A DNA stretch of 64,000 bases. It comes from an uncultured Kordiimonas sp. (GTDB lineage Bacteria > Pseudomonadota > Alphaproteobacteria > Sphingomonadales > Kordiimonadaceae). Numbering within the stretch: position 1 is the first letter of the stretch; every line of letters starts with the position of its first letter. The position numbers and the translations under genes are program-made. This document shows, in pieces, positions 35,293 to 43,969 of the stretch. Under the pieces are notes generated by a model. That model was not told where the DNA came from, did no database searches, and saw nothing but the letters and a program-made list of their open reading frames with translations. Location of the stretch: positions 1,178,001 through 1,242,000 of the forward strand of contig CANNDZ010000001.1 of assembly GCA_947503575.1 (NCBI GenBank). The letters run 5' to 3'.

Positions 35293-36800
35293 CGCCTGTT
35301 GTGCGCAATTTTCTGGTTCACCATTGTCGTAAAGGCATCACCGATCGCGTCCATATGCCGTTTCAGGTAGGGGAAGTTGTCTGCATGGGCATAACTATGG
35401 CGCATCGCCGGGTTCAGCTCAAAAATCAGGATCGTACCGTCCTCCAGCAGCGTGAAGTCGAAGCCAAAAAAGTCCAGGCCTATAATACCTGGCAGAGTTT
35501 CAAGCAGGGCATAAGCAGATTGCCCGATAACCGAGGCCGGGTCGTCCATAAACCGTCGTTCTTTTTCCAGCATCCAATCATGCTGCGCCATAAAGGTTTT
35601 GCGGTTGCCGCCGTGCACATTCCACACTTCGTCAATATGATGAACAACCGGGTATAGCCTGCCATCAATGGCAAAAAACCGCATTTTGGTATAATGGCCA
35701 GCATCCGATGCATTTTCCACAAATTCTATGACGTAAAAACTGTTGCCGGTGGCACCCGCCAGATATGCATCAAGAGCAGGACGATTTGTCACCAGTTCTG
35801 TCGTTATAGCGGTATGTGTGCCGGTTTGCCGAATAATTAAGGGGTATGAAAAACCTGCTGCTTCAATCTGGTTGGCAAGTCCCGTTGCTTCATTTTCCGC
35901 TAACGTGAAACGTTCGGTTCTGGGAAACCGGATACCGGCAATTTTATTGAGACGGTCACAATTGTTGTCCCGTGTTGTCGCTAGCACCTGCGTTGGGTGA
36001 TTAACGATGGGCGGGTGCGGTGTTTTGGCCAGGTAGGCTTCAAGCGACTTTAAAGAGTTATATTCTGTATCTGCATCCGCGATGATATTCAGGATCATGT
36101 CATGGGGCCCGGCGGGGGGCTGGTCGGCAATATTATCGCGGGCAACAACATAGGTATCGAGATCATAATCTGACAAATTCAACAGATATTGCGCCATAAA
36201 GTGGCCGCCACTGCGATAGTATTTGAAACTGCCGTCTTTGCGCGGTGCCATTTTATACTGGGTTTTGTCATAGCCGGTGAACCGCAAAATTTTACCCAGT
36301 GGCTCGGCATCTCGGTCAGAAGCGGTATGGGTTAATGGGTGTTTTTGGAAAAATTCCAAAAGAAAATCGCGCGATTGCTGCTTGCGGTCCAGAATGTAAT
36401 ACAAGCTGGCAAGACGGATATGATCATCATGGTCGTCTGGAACGGCTTCAATAATCCGCTCATAAATTTTTGCGGCATATTCAAAGCGCCCTGCCGTCAT
36501 CAGTATGGCACCCAGCGACCGCAGGTCTTCTATGTCTTTGCCTTCGCCCAGCGTTGCCGAGTCAAAGCCTGCTATGTGAGTTGCCAATTCATACAGGGTT
36601 GCAGATTCTTGTGGCTTACCGGATTGAGACAACAAATCGGCATGCCGGAACATCAGGGATATAAGTGTTTCCCGCGCAAGCCCCGCAGCCACAGGTGCAC
36701 CTTTATCCCGCCTGCCCATGGCAACAAACGCCTCGGCTACCTCTTTATCAAGGTCGGATGGGGCAGCATCATCGTCGGATGGTTTTTTAAAAAGGGCCAT
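35289..36800 (-). CDS. TPR domain fused to an ATP-grasp (RimK-like) ligase domain
   Basis: A 503-aa cytosolic protein. Residues about 40-170 form helical TPR-like repeats. Residues about 235-490 show an ATP-grasp fold: a pre-ATP-grasp region NHPTQVLATTRDNNCDRL, ATP-lid PLIIRQTGTHTA, YVIEFVENA, and the metal-binding C-terminal DFFGFDFTLLEDGTILIFELNPAM with Asp, Glu and Asn. Such domains usually form amide bonds by an acyl phosphate. Its place beside PEP mutase, decarboxylase and aminotransferase genes makes an aminophosphonate or phosphono-amino acid a possible substrate, but that is inference; a peptide or protein target is equally possible. Confidence 0.8.
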   Translation of the reverse strand: MALFKKPSDDDAAPSDLDKEVAEAFVAMGRRDKGAPVAAGLARETLISLMFRHADLLSQSGKPQESATLYELATHIAGFDSATLGEGKDIEDLRSLGAILMTAGRFEYAAKIYERIIEAVPDDHDDHIRLASLYYILDRKQQSRDFLLEFFQKHPLTHTASDRDAEPLGKILRFTGYDKTQYKMAPRKDGSFKYYRSGGHFMAQYLLNLSDYDLDTYVVARDNIADQPPAGPHDMILNIIADADTEYNSLKSLEAYLAKTPHPPIVNHPTQVLATTRDNNCDRLNKIAGIRFPRTERFTLAENEATGLANQIEAAGFSYPLIIRQTGTHTAITTELVTNRPALDAYLAGATGNSFYVIEFVENASDAGHYTKMRFFAIDGRLYPVVHHIDEVWNVHGGNRKTFMAQHDWMLEKERRFMDDPASVIGQSAYALLETLPGIIGLDFFGFDFTLLEDGTILIFELNPAMRHSYAHADNFPYLKRHMDAIGDAFTTMVNQKIAHNRR

Positions 36801-36915
36801 TTGGATAATCGGGTCTCTTCAACAGTTGCCACCAGCGCATCCCCAAATGCCTAGCACTAATCAGCGTCACTAACCGTGCATGCTAAGCGGGATAGAAGGT
36901 TTTGCAAGAGCTCCG

Positions 36916-37983
36916 TTATTTTACGGTGCTTTGGCAGGTGTTCACGGCGCTATCAAGTGCCGCCAACCACTGTTCACCATAGCGGTCTGCAAACCAGCGT
37001 CGCATGCCTGCTGTGGCATCTATAAATGTTTGCCGGTCGTCGATGGAGGGGCGGTAAATCGTTCCACCTGCTTGGGCGAATTCTTCAAGAGCGCTGGCTT
37101 CGCCCGCTTTTGTTACATCGCGTGTGACCTTTTGCAACTCGCTAAACGCTTCCTGGACGATGCTTTGTTGCGTCGGGGAAAGCTGTTGCCAACTGTTGTC
37201 ACTGTACCACCACATAGCCGCCATATAGGCATGGCCGTCCAACGTCAGATGTTTGATATGTTCATGAAACTTCATCCCCACGATGTCCTGCACACTGTTT
37301 TTAGTGCCTTCAACAACCCGTGTCGCCAGCGCGGAATACAGTTCTGACCAGGCAATTGGGGTGGCGCTGGCGTCCAGTTGGCGCATCATTTCCTGCTGGA
37401 TGGGTGCGGTAACTGTGCGCAATTTCAGGCCCTTCAGGTCACTTGCCTCTTTTACCGGTGTGCCAACGGTGGCGAAGTTACGCCAACCACCCGTGTTGGA
37501 TATGACGCCAAGCCTGATGCCAGTGCCCGCATCCAGCATTGCCTCGCGTAGCCGTTCAGCAAAAGGGCCATCAACAACGCATTCGGCAACGGCGTCGCCC
37601 TCAAACGCATAAGGCAAATCAAGCACTTGTATGGCACCAAACAGGCTGCCGGCACCGCCAGCCGTGGTCATGGTGACTTCCAGTGTGCCTGATTGCAGTG
37701 CTTCAAGGCATTCGCGGGCATTGCCGCAAAACTGCCCTGCCGGGAATATCTGTACGGTAACGGCACCTTGTGTGCGCGCCTCCACAGTTTTTTTGAAAGC
37801 CAGCGCGCCTGCATAGTCTTCGTCGTCTTTGGACCCCAGAAACGCAACCTTTATCACCTCGCCGCGATTAGCGCTAAAGCTGTAACTTAGTCCCACCAGG
37901 CACATGGCAATAAGGGCAAAGAACAGAATGCGGATGGCGCTAGTGCGGCGGTCGTTTGCTGGTTTGTGGTCTTGCTCCATCAT
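36916..37983 (-). CDS. TRAP transporter substrate-binding protein (DctP family)
   Basis: A 355-aa DctP-type periplasmic solute receptor. The N-terminal hydrophobic segment (about 17-37) acts as signal peptide or anchor. VTVQIFPAGQFCGNARECLEALQSGTLEVTM fits the family's early motif, and SELYSALATRVVEGTKNSV near residue 205 carries the conserved region after the carboxylate-binding arginine (LKGLKLRTV, about 170-178), so an organic anion is the expected ligand. It is the last gene of the DctQ-DctM-DctP unit. Confidence 0.9.
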   Translation of the reverse strand: MMEQDHKPANDRRTSAIRILFFALIAMCLVGLSYSFSANRGEVIKVAFLGSKDDEDYAGALAFKKTVEARTQGAVTVQIFPAGQFCGNARECLEALQSGTLEVTMTTAGGAGSLFGAIQVLDLPYAFEGDAVAECVVDGPFAERLREAMLDAGTGIRLGVISNTGGWRNFATVGTPVKEASDLKGLKLRTVTAPIQQEMMRQLDASATPIAWSELYSALATRVVEGTKNSVQDIVGMKFHEHIKHLTLDGHAYMAAMWWYSDNSWQQLSPTQQSIVQEAFSELQKVTRDVTKAGEASALEEFAQAGGTIYRPSIDDRQTFIDATAGMRRWFADRYGEQWLAALDSAVNTCQSTVK

Positions 37984-37991
37984 ACCCCCCC

Positions 37992-39278
37992 CTACAAAAA
38001 CCCGAGTGCTTTTGGGATGGTTAGTGACAGGGCTGGGAAGTAGGTGATTAGGAAAATTACACCGATTTCAACAGCCAGAAACGGCAGCATTTCCTGCGCG
38101 ATACGGTCAACTTTTTCACCTGAAATGGAAGAAGCAACAAACAGCACAAGCCCCATCGGCGGCGTTGCCAGTCCAACAGTAACATTGACGCACATGACGA
38201 TGGCAAAATGCAGCGGCTCCAACCCCAGCCCAATAAAAATGGGGCCAAGCACCGGCCCGAGAATAAGGATTGCAGGTCCTGCATCCAAAAACATACCGAC
38301 GATCAGCAAAAAGATGTTCACCAGAAACAGCAACAGCAACACATTATCAGTGATGCCGGTGAGTGCAGTAGCCAGCTGTTCGGCCATGCCAGACACCGTG
38401 ATGATCCAGGCAAAGGTAACGGCGGCTCCCACCAACAGCAGGATTACCCCCGACTGCGTTGCCACATTGCGGAAGATCAGCGGCAGGTCTTTGATATTCA
38501 AAGACCGCATGAAAAACAGCCCGACAACAAGCGCATAAAAAGCAGCAACGGCGGCTGCTTCCGTCGGCGTGAAAATGCCCAGTACAATACCACCCAGCAG
38601 GATAACCGGGGTGAGCAGTGCGAGGATGGTGCTTTTGAAGGCAGCGCCGCGTTCCCCCCAAGTTGCTTTGCGGTTGGCAACCGGATAGTCGCGTGCTTTT
38701 GATATGCGACTGGTCATCAGCATCAAACCAGCAGCAACAAGAAAGCCTGGCACGATACCCGCAGCAAACAGCCCCCCCACTGACACATTCATGATGAAGG
38801 CATAGATAATCATAATGCCAGACGGCGGAATGATTGGCCCGATCACGGAAGATGCCGCCGTTACCGCCGCCGAAAACCGTTTCGAGTATCCGGCTTCTTC
38901 CATCGCGGGTACCAGCATTTTACCAAGGGCTGATGTGTCCGCCACGGCGGAGCCTGAAAGTCCGGCAAACAGGATAGAGGACAGAATATTGATTTGTGCC
39001 AGGCCACCCCGTACATGGCCGATTAGTGTTTGGCTAAAGCGCACAATTGCGCGGGTAATGCCGCCTGAATTCATGAGCTCACCCGCCAGAATGAAAAACG
39101 GCACGGCCATCAGCGGAAAACTGTCCATGCCGTTATAAAGGCGGCTCAGGAGCGCTCGCACATATTGTGGCTGGCCATCAAGTGTCAGACTGAGGGCAGG
39201 GCCAATCAATAGGGCAAACACCACAGGGGCACCAATCACCATCAACAGAATGAATATCCAGAAGTACCCAAGCGACAT
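37992..39278 (-). CDS. TRAP transporter large membrane subunit (DctM family)
   Basis: A 428-aa membrane protein with about twelve hydrophobic helices. The DctM signatures FILAGELMNSGGITRAIVRF, SGSAVADTSALGKMLVPAM and IGPIIPPSG are visible. The start at 39278 is chosen because it lies 2 bp after the DctQ stop and gives the usual N-terminus; a longer frame to 39410 overlaps DctQ and is not credible. It provides the sodium-coupled transport channel for the DctP-bound solute. Confidence 0.92.
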   Translation of the reverse strand: MSLGYFWIFILLMVIGAPVVFALLIGPALSLTLDGQPQYVRALLSRLYNGMDSFPLMAVPFFILAGELMNSGGITRAIVRFSQTLIGHVRGGLAQINILSSILFAGLSGSAVADTSALGKMLVPAMEEAGYSKRFSAAVTAASSVIGPIIPPSGIMIIYAFIMNVSVGGLFAAGIVPGFLVAAGLMLMTSRISKARDYPVANRKATWGERGAAFKSTILALLTPVILLGGIVLGIFTPTEAAAVAAFYALVVGLFFMRSLNIKDLPLIFRNVATQSGVILLLVGAAVTFAWIITVSGMAEQLATALTGITDNVLLLLFLVNIFLLIVGMFLDAGPAILILGPVLGPIFIGLGLEPLHFAIVMCVNVTVGLATPPMGLVLFVASSISGEKVDRIAQEMLPFLAVEIGVIFLITYFPALSLTIPKALGFL

Positions 39279-39280
39279 GA

Positions 39281-39820
39281 TCAGTCGTTCCCTTCTGTGA
39301 TTAGGTATGATTTTCCCGATGATGTGAGGGTCAGCATGTAGCGCAACAATGTTTCGATACCAACCAGGAACAAGGCACAAAAGGCGATAGGTACAATGCT
39401 GTAAAACCAAGCCAACTTAACCGGCACGGTTGCCGCAAAGGTCGCACGGCCTTGCTGCCAGAAATCAATGCTTTCGATGAAAAAGACATATAGCGACCAC
39501 AGAATAAGCGTGTGCACAACGAGGCCAAGCCATAGCCTGAAACGGCTTGAAAAGGGTTCAATGAACATATCAACCGATACAAAAGCACCGTATCGGTACG
39601 CCCAGGGGCTAACCAAAAAAGTAACCCAAACCATCATCACTTTGGCGATTTCTTCGCTCCAGCTAAAGGCAGCGTTCAAGCCGTAGCGGTAAAAAACCTG
39701 TGCCAGGACAATGCTAACCATCGCAGCCAGCATAACGGCGGCAATATTGCACCCGGTTTTGGCGATTGTTCCGTTCACAGAACCCAAACCAGCTGCCAGA
39801 TTTTCAAAGAAACGTCGCAA
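39281..39820 (-). CDS. TRAP transporter small membrane subunit (DctQ family)
   Basis: A 179-aa protein with four hydrophobic helices, YRYGLNAAFSWSEEIAKVMMVWVTFLVSPWAYRYGAFVSVDMF being the characteristic DctQ stretch. It is the first gene of the DctQ-DctM-DctP operon. About 105 bp separate it from the TonB receptor gene, which is in the same orientation upstream, so the receptor and the TRAP system may share expression. Confidence 0.9.
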   Translation of the reverse strand: MRRFFENLAAGLGSVNGTIAKTGCNIAAVMLAAMVSIVLAQVFYRYGLNAAFSWSEEIAKVMMVWVTFLVSPWAYRYGAFVSVDMFIEPFSSRFRLWLGLVVHTLILWSLYVFFIESIDFWQQGRATFAATVPVKLAWFYSIVPIAFCALFLVGIETLLRYMLTLTSSGKSYLITEGND

Positions 39821-39865
39821 AGCCTCTCCCCTTGGCTGTGAGCGCGACCAGTCCCTAAAAGGGGT

Positions 39866-39890
39866 GGCGCACCGCCGTAAGCGATGCGCC
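39866..39890 (-). terminator. Hairpin between the TonB receptor and TRAP genes
   Basis: GGCGCA and TGCGCC pair around a 13-nt loop, 36 bp beyond the receptor stop codon on the minus strand, followed by ACCCCTTTTAGGG. The T-run is short, so termination may be partial. Confidence 0.35.
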
Positions 39891-39925
39891 GATAGTGCGA
39901 TCAGGATATCGCTTTTGGCAACTTC

Positions 39926-42313
39926 TTAGTTGAAGTTTGCCCGGAAGTTGATGCCAAAGTAACGGTCTGCTTCCCGTGGTATTTGATACCGGAAGCCATC
40001 GCCGCTGTATGTGGTGACAAAGCTTTCGTCGAATAGATTGCGGACGAAGCCGGTAAACAGATACTGACCATCATTCATTGAGAAGGTGATGCTGGCATCC
40101 ACTTTGTCATAGCCCGGCAACAGGCCAACAGGGTTAAATGAACCATCCGTGTTGGGCAGCAGAGATTGCTGCTCGTCGATACGGGCCCAGTTGGCATTCA
40201 GCACAACTTCTGTGCCGTCGCTAACCGGAATGACATATTCACCGCCAATATTGAAGTTGAAGTCCGGCGAGAACAACAGATCAAGTCCTGAACGATCTGA
40301 GCAGTTGGCAGGGGGTTGGCCTGACAGCGGATCAACCGGGCAGTTGAACTCTTCGATCTGAGCATCATTCAACGCAGCAGACGCCGTCAGCGTGAAGTTG
40401 GCTGTTGGGTTCCAGAGCATGTCCAGCTCGATACCCTTGGTGGAAACATCGCCCGCGTTGGTTAGCCGCGTGATGGTGACACCGGTTGAATTGTCAAAGT
40501 TGTTGGCTTGGAAGCCACTGATTTCAGTGTAGTAGGCGGCCAAGTTCACAACAAGATCGCTGGACGCATATTTGTAGCCAACTTCAAACGAGTCTGACGA
40601 CTCTTCAGCAATCGGAAGTTCGTCGTTGCGGCCCATGTTGTAAAACACGTTAAAGGCTGGTCCTTTATACCCTTGGGCGTAGGTGGCATAGACCACGCCA
40701 GCGTCCCCCATATTATACTGCAGACCGGCCTGAACCGAGAAGTCCGTGTTGCTGCTTTGGTTCGCGAAATCGGTGGCAAAACCGCCGGATGCTTCGCTGA
40801 ATTGGCTGTTGGGTAGTTCGGGCCGAACGCCCACACCCTGGCGACCGAAGGTGTCAAGGCTGACCCTGCGGTGATTGAACGACACGGTGTCGTCTGTGTA
40901 ACGTGCGCCGAAAATCAAGGTCAGCTCATCTTCGATCAGCTCATAGCTACCTTGACCAAAGAAAGCCCAGTTTTCGATATCCACATTGCTGAAGCCGGTG
41001 GCCGCAACAATGTCATTGGCGTTACAGGTCAAACCAGGGTTTGCATCCAGAATGGCTTGGTTTTGGCCGCCATTGTTTTGGCAGCTCGCGTTGCGGGTAA
41101 AGTCCGCTTCCTGGTCTTGATTAAAGTAGTAGAAGCCGACCTGATAAAACAGCCGCTCGCCTTCGGGGCCAGACAGTCTGATTTCCTGGGACACCTGATC
41201 CCATTCCCGAGTGCCGTCATCATGCAGTTGGAACGGAACACCGAAAACCGGCTGGTCTGACGTGCCACCGATGGAGGTAAAGTCTCCTTCGCGGAATTCA
41301 GTGTTTGACCAGTTTCTGTAAGCGGTGATGGATGTAAGGGTAAAGTTTTCAAAATCCTTGTTGATTTCAACGGACCAGGCATCGGTGTTATCAAGGGTTC
41401 TGGTCTCGAAATCATGGTCGATACGCCGCTGACCCAAATCAAGGTCTGCAACACCGTTAACAATGCCGTTGCTGTTTGGGGCCGCTGGTGATGCCGGGTT
41501 ACGGCCACTTGGCAGCACCTCAAGGTCGGCGCAGCAATCATCGTCGGCTTCTGAATGTTCATAGATCGCGAGGATCGACAGCGTATCAGACGGCATATAC
41601 TCCACCATCGCCCGGAAGCCATAGCGGTCGTATCCATTAACGGTCCGGTTGTTGAATTCGTTTGTGATGTAGCCTGCGAACTCGGATTTGGTGACCGTCA
41701 GGCTAGCGTTCAGGTTATCCGCCAGGGGGCCGGAAATGCGCCCGCGCACCCGCCATTCATTGTCTTCTGCGAGCATGGCATCCACGTAACCTTCCAGCTC
41801 GCTGGTTGGACGTTTGGTTGTGATGTTGACAACACCCGCCGATGCATTTTTGCCAAACAGTGTCCCCTGTGGCCCGCGCAGCACCTCTAATCGGTCAATG
41901 TCATATAAGTCTGCAAATGCCTGACCGGAACGCGCGAGGACAACACCGTCAACAACAGTTGAAACGCTGGGTTCTGCCGCGCCGCTGAAAGAGATCGTGC
42001 CAATACCCCGGATTGTGATCGCAGAGTTGGCATTTGTTGTCCCTTTCCTGAAGCTCACAGATGGTATCAGGGTTTGCAGGGCTTCGATATTCGGTGCTTG
42101 CGCGCGGTCAATCGCACCTGAGTCGAGCACGCTAACGGCAATCGGCACTTCACTCAGTCGTTGTTCGCGCTTTTGCGACGTGACAACAATTTCTTCAAAA
42201 ACACCATCATCGCTTGCTGCGTCTTGCGCTGCGGCTGTCGCTGTGCAGGCGAGGGCGGCAATAATCGACACGCTGGACAACGCTGTCATTTTACTGCGAA
42301 TATATCTGGACAT
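39926..42313 (-). CDS. TonB-dependent outer-membrane receptor
   Basis: A 795-aa outer-membrane receptor. A signal peptide (MSRYIRSKMTALS... to ATAAAQD) is followed by a TonB-box-like EEIVVTSQKREQRL, a plug domain (about 45-150 with IRGIGTISFSG and DRLEVLRGPQGTLFGKNASAGVVNI) and a 22-strand barrel ending in an aromatic-rich RYFGINFRANFN. The start follows GGAGGA; the longer frame to 42388 lacks a signal peptide at its start. Such receptors import siderophores, B12, oligosaccharides or other large solutes; the ligand here is unknown, and the neighbouring TRAP genes suggest an organic acid compound. Confidence 0.93.
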   Translation of the reverse strand: MSRYIRSKMTALSSVSIIAALACTATAAAQDAASDDGVFEEIVVTSQKREQRLSEVPIAVSVLDSGAIDRAQAPNIEALQTLIPSVSFRKGTTNANSAITIRGIGTISFSGAAEPSVSTVVDGVVLARSGQAFADLYDIDRLEVLRGPQGTLFGKNASAGVVNITTKRPTSELEGYVDAMLAEDNEWRVRGRISGPLADNLNASLTVTKSEFAGYITNEFNNRTVNGYDRYGFRAMVEYMPSDTLSILAIYEHSEADDDCCADLEVLPSGRNPASPAAPNSNGIVNGVADLDLGQRRIDHDFETRTLDNTDAWSVEINKDFENFTLTSITAYRNWSNTEFREGDFTSIGGTSDQPVFGVPFQLHDDGTREWDQVSQEIRLSGPEGERLFYQVGFYYFNQDQEADFTRNASCQNNGGQNQAILDANPGLTCNANDIVAATGFSNVDIENWAFFGQGSYELIEDELTLIFGARYTDDTVSFNHRRVSLDTFGRQGVGVRPELPNSQFSEASGGFATDFANQSSNTDFSVQAGLQYNMGDAGVVYATYAQGYKGPAFNVFYNMGRNDELPIAEESSDSFEVGYKYASSDLVVNLAAYYTEISGFQANNFDNSTGVTITRLTNAGDVSTKGIELDMLWNPTANFTLTASAALNDAQIEEFNCPVDPLSGQPPANCSDRSGLDLLFSPDFNFNIGGEYVIPVSDGTEVVLNANWARIDEQQSLLPNTDGSFNPVGLLPGYDKVDASITFSMNDGQYLFTGFVRNLFDESFVTTYSGDGFRYQIPREADRYFGINFRANFN

Positions 42314-42700
42314 GTATTCCTCCGGCTTTATGTATGGTTGGTAAACTAAACACCAAAACGCACGGGAGAGGTGGTTCTGCGGACGCAAAACTCAGGGTAG
42401 TACTGTCTCCCCAGCTGCAACTTTTTGTTTCTCGAACAGGCCAAAAAGGTACAACTTATTATCTTCCCGAGGACCATTGGATAACATTTGAAATATAAAT
42501 GCAACTTTTTGTCGAACAGGGTGGGGACGTCATCGCGTATAATTTTTCACTTGATGCGAAGAAGTCACTATCCATACTTTTGGCCAAAATCTGATGAGAA
42601 ACCACTCTGAAAGCAGGCAGAAACCAGCGAAAAACAATCAAGGTCTGTCTATTATATCAACAGCGGCACGTATCTGCCGCCGCATACCAGGGCCCGTTTG
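42314..42700. other. Divergent intergenic region between the TonB receptor and Gfo/Idh/MocA genes
   Basis: Holds no credible gene. It contains a direct repeat with one 4-base gap, at 42416-42440 (TGCAACTTTTTGTTTC...) and 42500-42520 (TGCAACTTTTTGTCGAAC...), both ending CGAACAGG. Two copies 84 bp apart in a divergent promoter region suggest binding sites for a regulator. On the minus strand each copy places a TTGCA box where a -35 element of the receptor gene might lie. Confidence 0.5.
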
Positions 42701-43930
42701 ATGGCGACAAAAAAAGAACTCCGTCTCCGACATATGGAAGAAGCACCGTTTTTCGATTTTGTCGAACCGAAAGACCGTTACCTTTTTGAAGCGTCCGCGC
42801 CGCGTTATCGGTTTAATGTTATCGGCACAGGCACAATTGGGCAGGAACATATGCGTGTGACCGAACTGGAAGGCCGCGCGCAAATCCATGGTTTGTTTGA
42901 TAGCAGCAAAAAAAGCCTGTCGGTTGCGCAGCATATTTTCAAGGACCACTCGGACCGCGCACTCGTATGCTATGACACGCTTGAGAAGGCCTGCACCGAC
43001 CCGGCCGCCGACGCCCTTATCATCTGCACGCCTAATCATACTCACCTTGATGTCCTGCAGGTGGCGGTTCGGTCCGGCAAACCAATCCTTTTGGAAAAGC
43101 CGATGGCCCCCACCATCGAAGACGCTAAGGCAATTGCAGAAATCGCCCGCGATTACAGCGCGCCCATTCAGGTTGGCCTGCAGTACCGTTACAAAGCAAC
43201 ATATGCGGAAGCGCTCTATGAAATACTAACGCGCGGCGTGCTGGGTTCGGTCAAAAATGTGTCGATGGCAGAGCACCGCCCGCCGTTTCTGGATAAAGTT
43301 GGCCAATGGAACAAATTTGCCGCGAAATCCGGCGGTACGCTGGTTGAAAAATGCTGCCACTATTTTGACCTGATGAATCGAGTGGCAGGGGCGCGGCCTG
43401 CGCGTGTGTTCGCCACAGGGTCCCAGGCGGTCAATTTCACTGATTTTGAGCAGGACGGTCAACGCTCTGACATTTTGGACAATGCCTTTGTCACCATTGA
43501 CTACGCAAATGGTGTGCGTGGGTCTTTTGCCCTCAATATGTTCTCTCCGTCTTTTTACGAGGAGCTGATTGTTATCGGCGATGAAGGGCGACTGAAGGCT
43601 TTTGAGGAAATCAACACATTTCAGGATGACACCCTCTCAACGGGCATTGATATCCTGCATGGGGAAACCGGCATTTCGCGCCAGATTTCGCCTAGATATG
43701 TTGACCGCATTGAGCGCAGCGGCCACAGCGGCGCCACCTACATTGAGCATGAAAAATTTGTTGATCTTCTGGATGGCAAAACAACCGATGCGGCAGACTG
43801 CGCGCAGGGTTTGCTGTCTGTTCTGGTCGGTGCCGCGGCAGAAATGTCTGTCAAAAGCGGTCAGCCCGTCGATGTCAGCAAACTGATCCAGGACCATAAG
43901 CTTGAAGACCTGCTGCCTGAAGAAAAGTAG
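42701..43930 (+). CDS. Gfo/Idh/MocA-family NAD(P)-dependent oxidoreductase
   Basis: A 409-aa oxidoreductase. VIGTGTIGQEHMRV near residue 40 is the Rossmann glycine motif; LLEKPMAPT near residue 131 holds the catalytic lysine of the EKP motif, and GGTLVEKCCHYFDLMN near residue 211 holds the second family signature with the conserved His. The family oxidises sugars, inositols and related polyols or amino-sugar acids. The first 35 residues form a non-standard extension. The ATG at 42701 is preferred to the TTG at 42698. It is followed after 39 bp by a Fe/2OG oxygenase gene in the same direction. Confidence 0.9.
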   Translation: MATKKELRLRHMEEAPFFDFVEPKDRYLFEASAPRYRFNVIGTGTIGQEHMRVTELEGRAQIHGLFDSSKKSLSVAQHIFKDHSDRALVCYDTLEKACTDPAADALIICTPNHTHLDVLQVAVRSGKPILLEKPMAPTIEDAKAIAEIARDYSAPIQVGLQYRYKATYAEALYEILTRGVLGSVKNVSMAEHRPPFLDKVGQWNKFAAKSGGTLVEKCCHYFDLMNRVAGARPARVFATGSQAVNFTDFEQDGQRSDILDNAFVTIDYANGVRGSFALNMFSPSFYEELIVIGDEGRLKAFEEINTFQDDTLSTGIDILHGETGISRQISPRYVDRIERSGHSGATYIEHEKFVDLLDGKTTDAADCAQGLLSVLVGAAAEMSVKSGQPVDVSKLIQDHKLEDLLPEEK

Positions 43931-43969
43931 CAGAGGGTTATCAATGCATAGCAAGAGTGGGGGTACATT

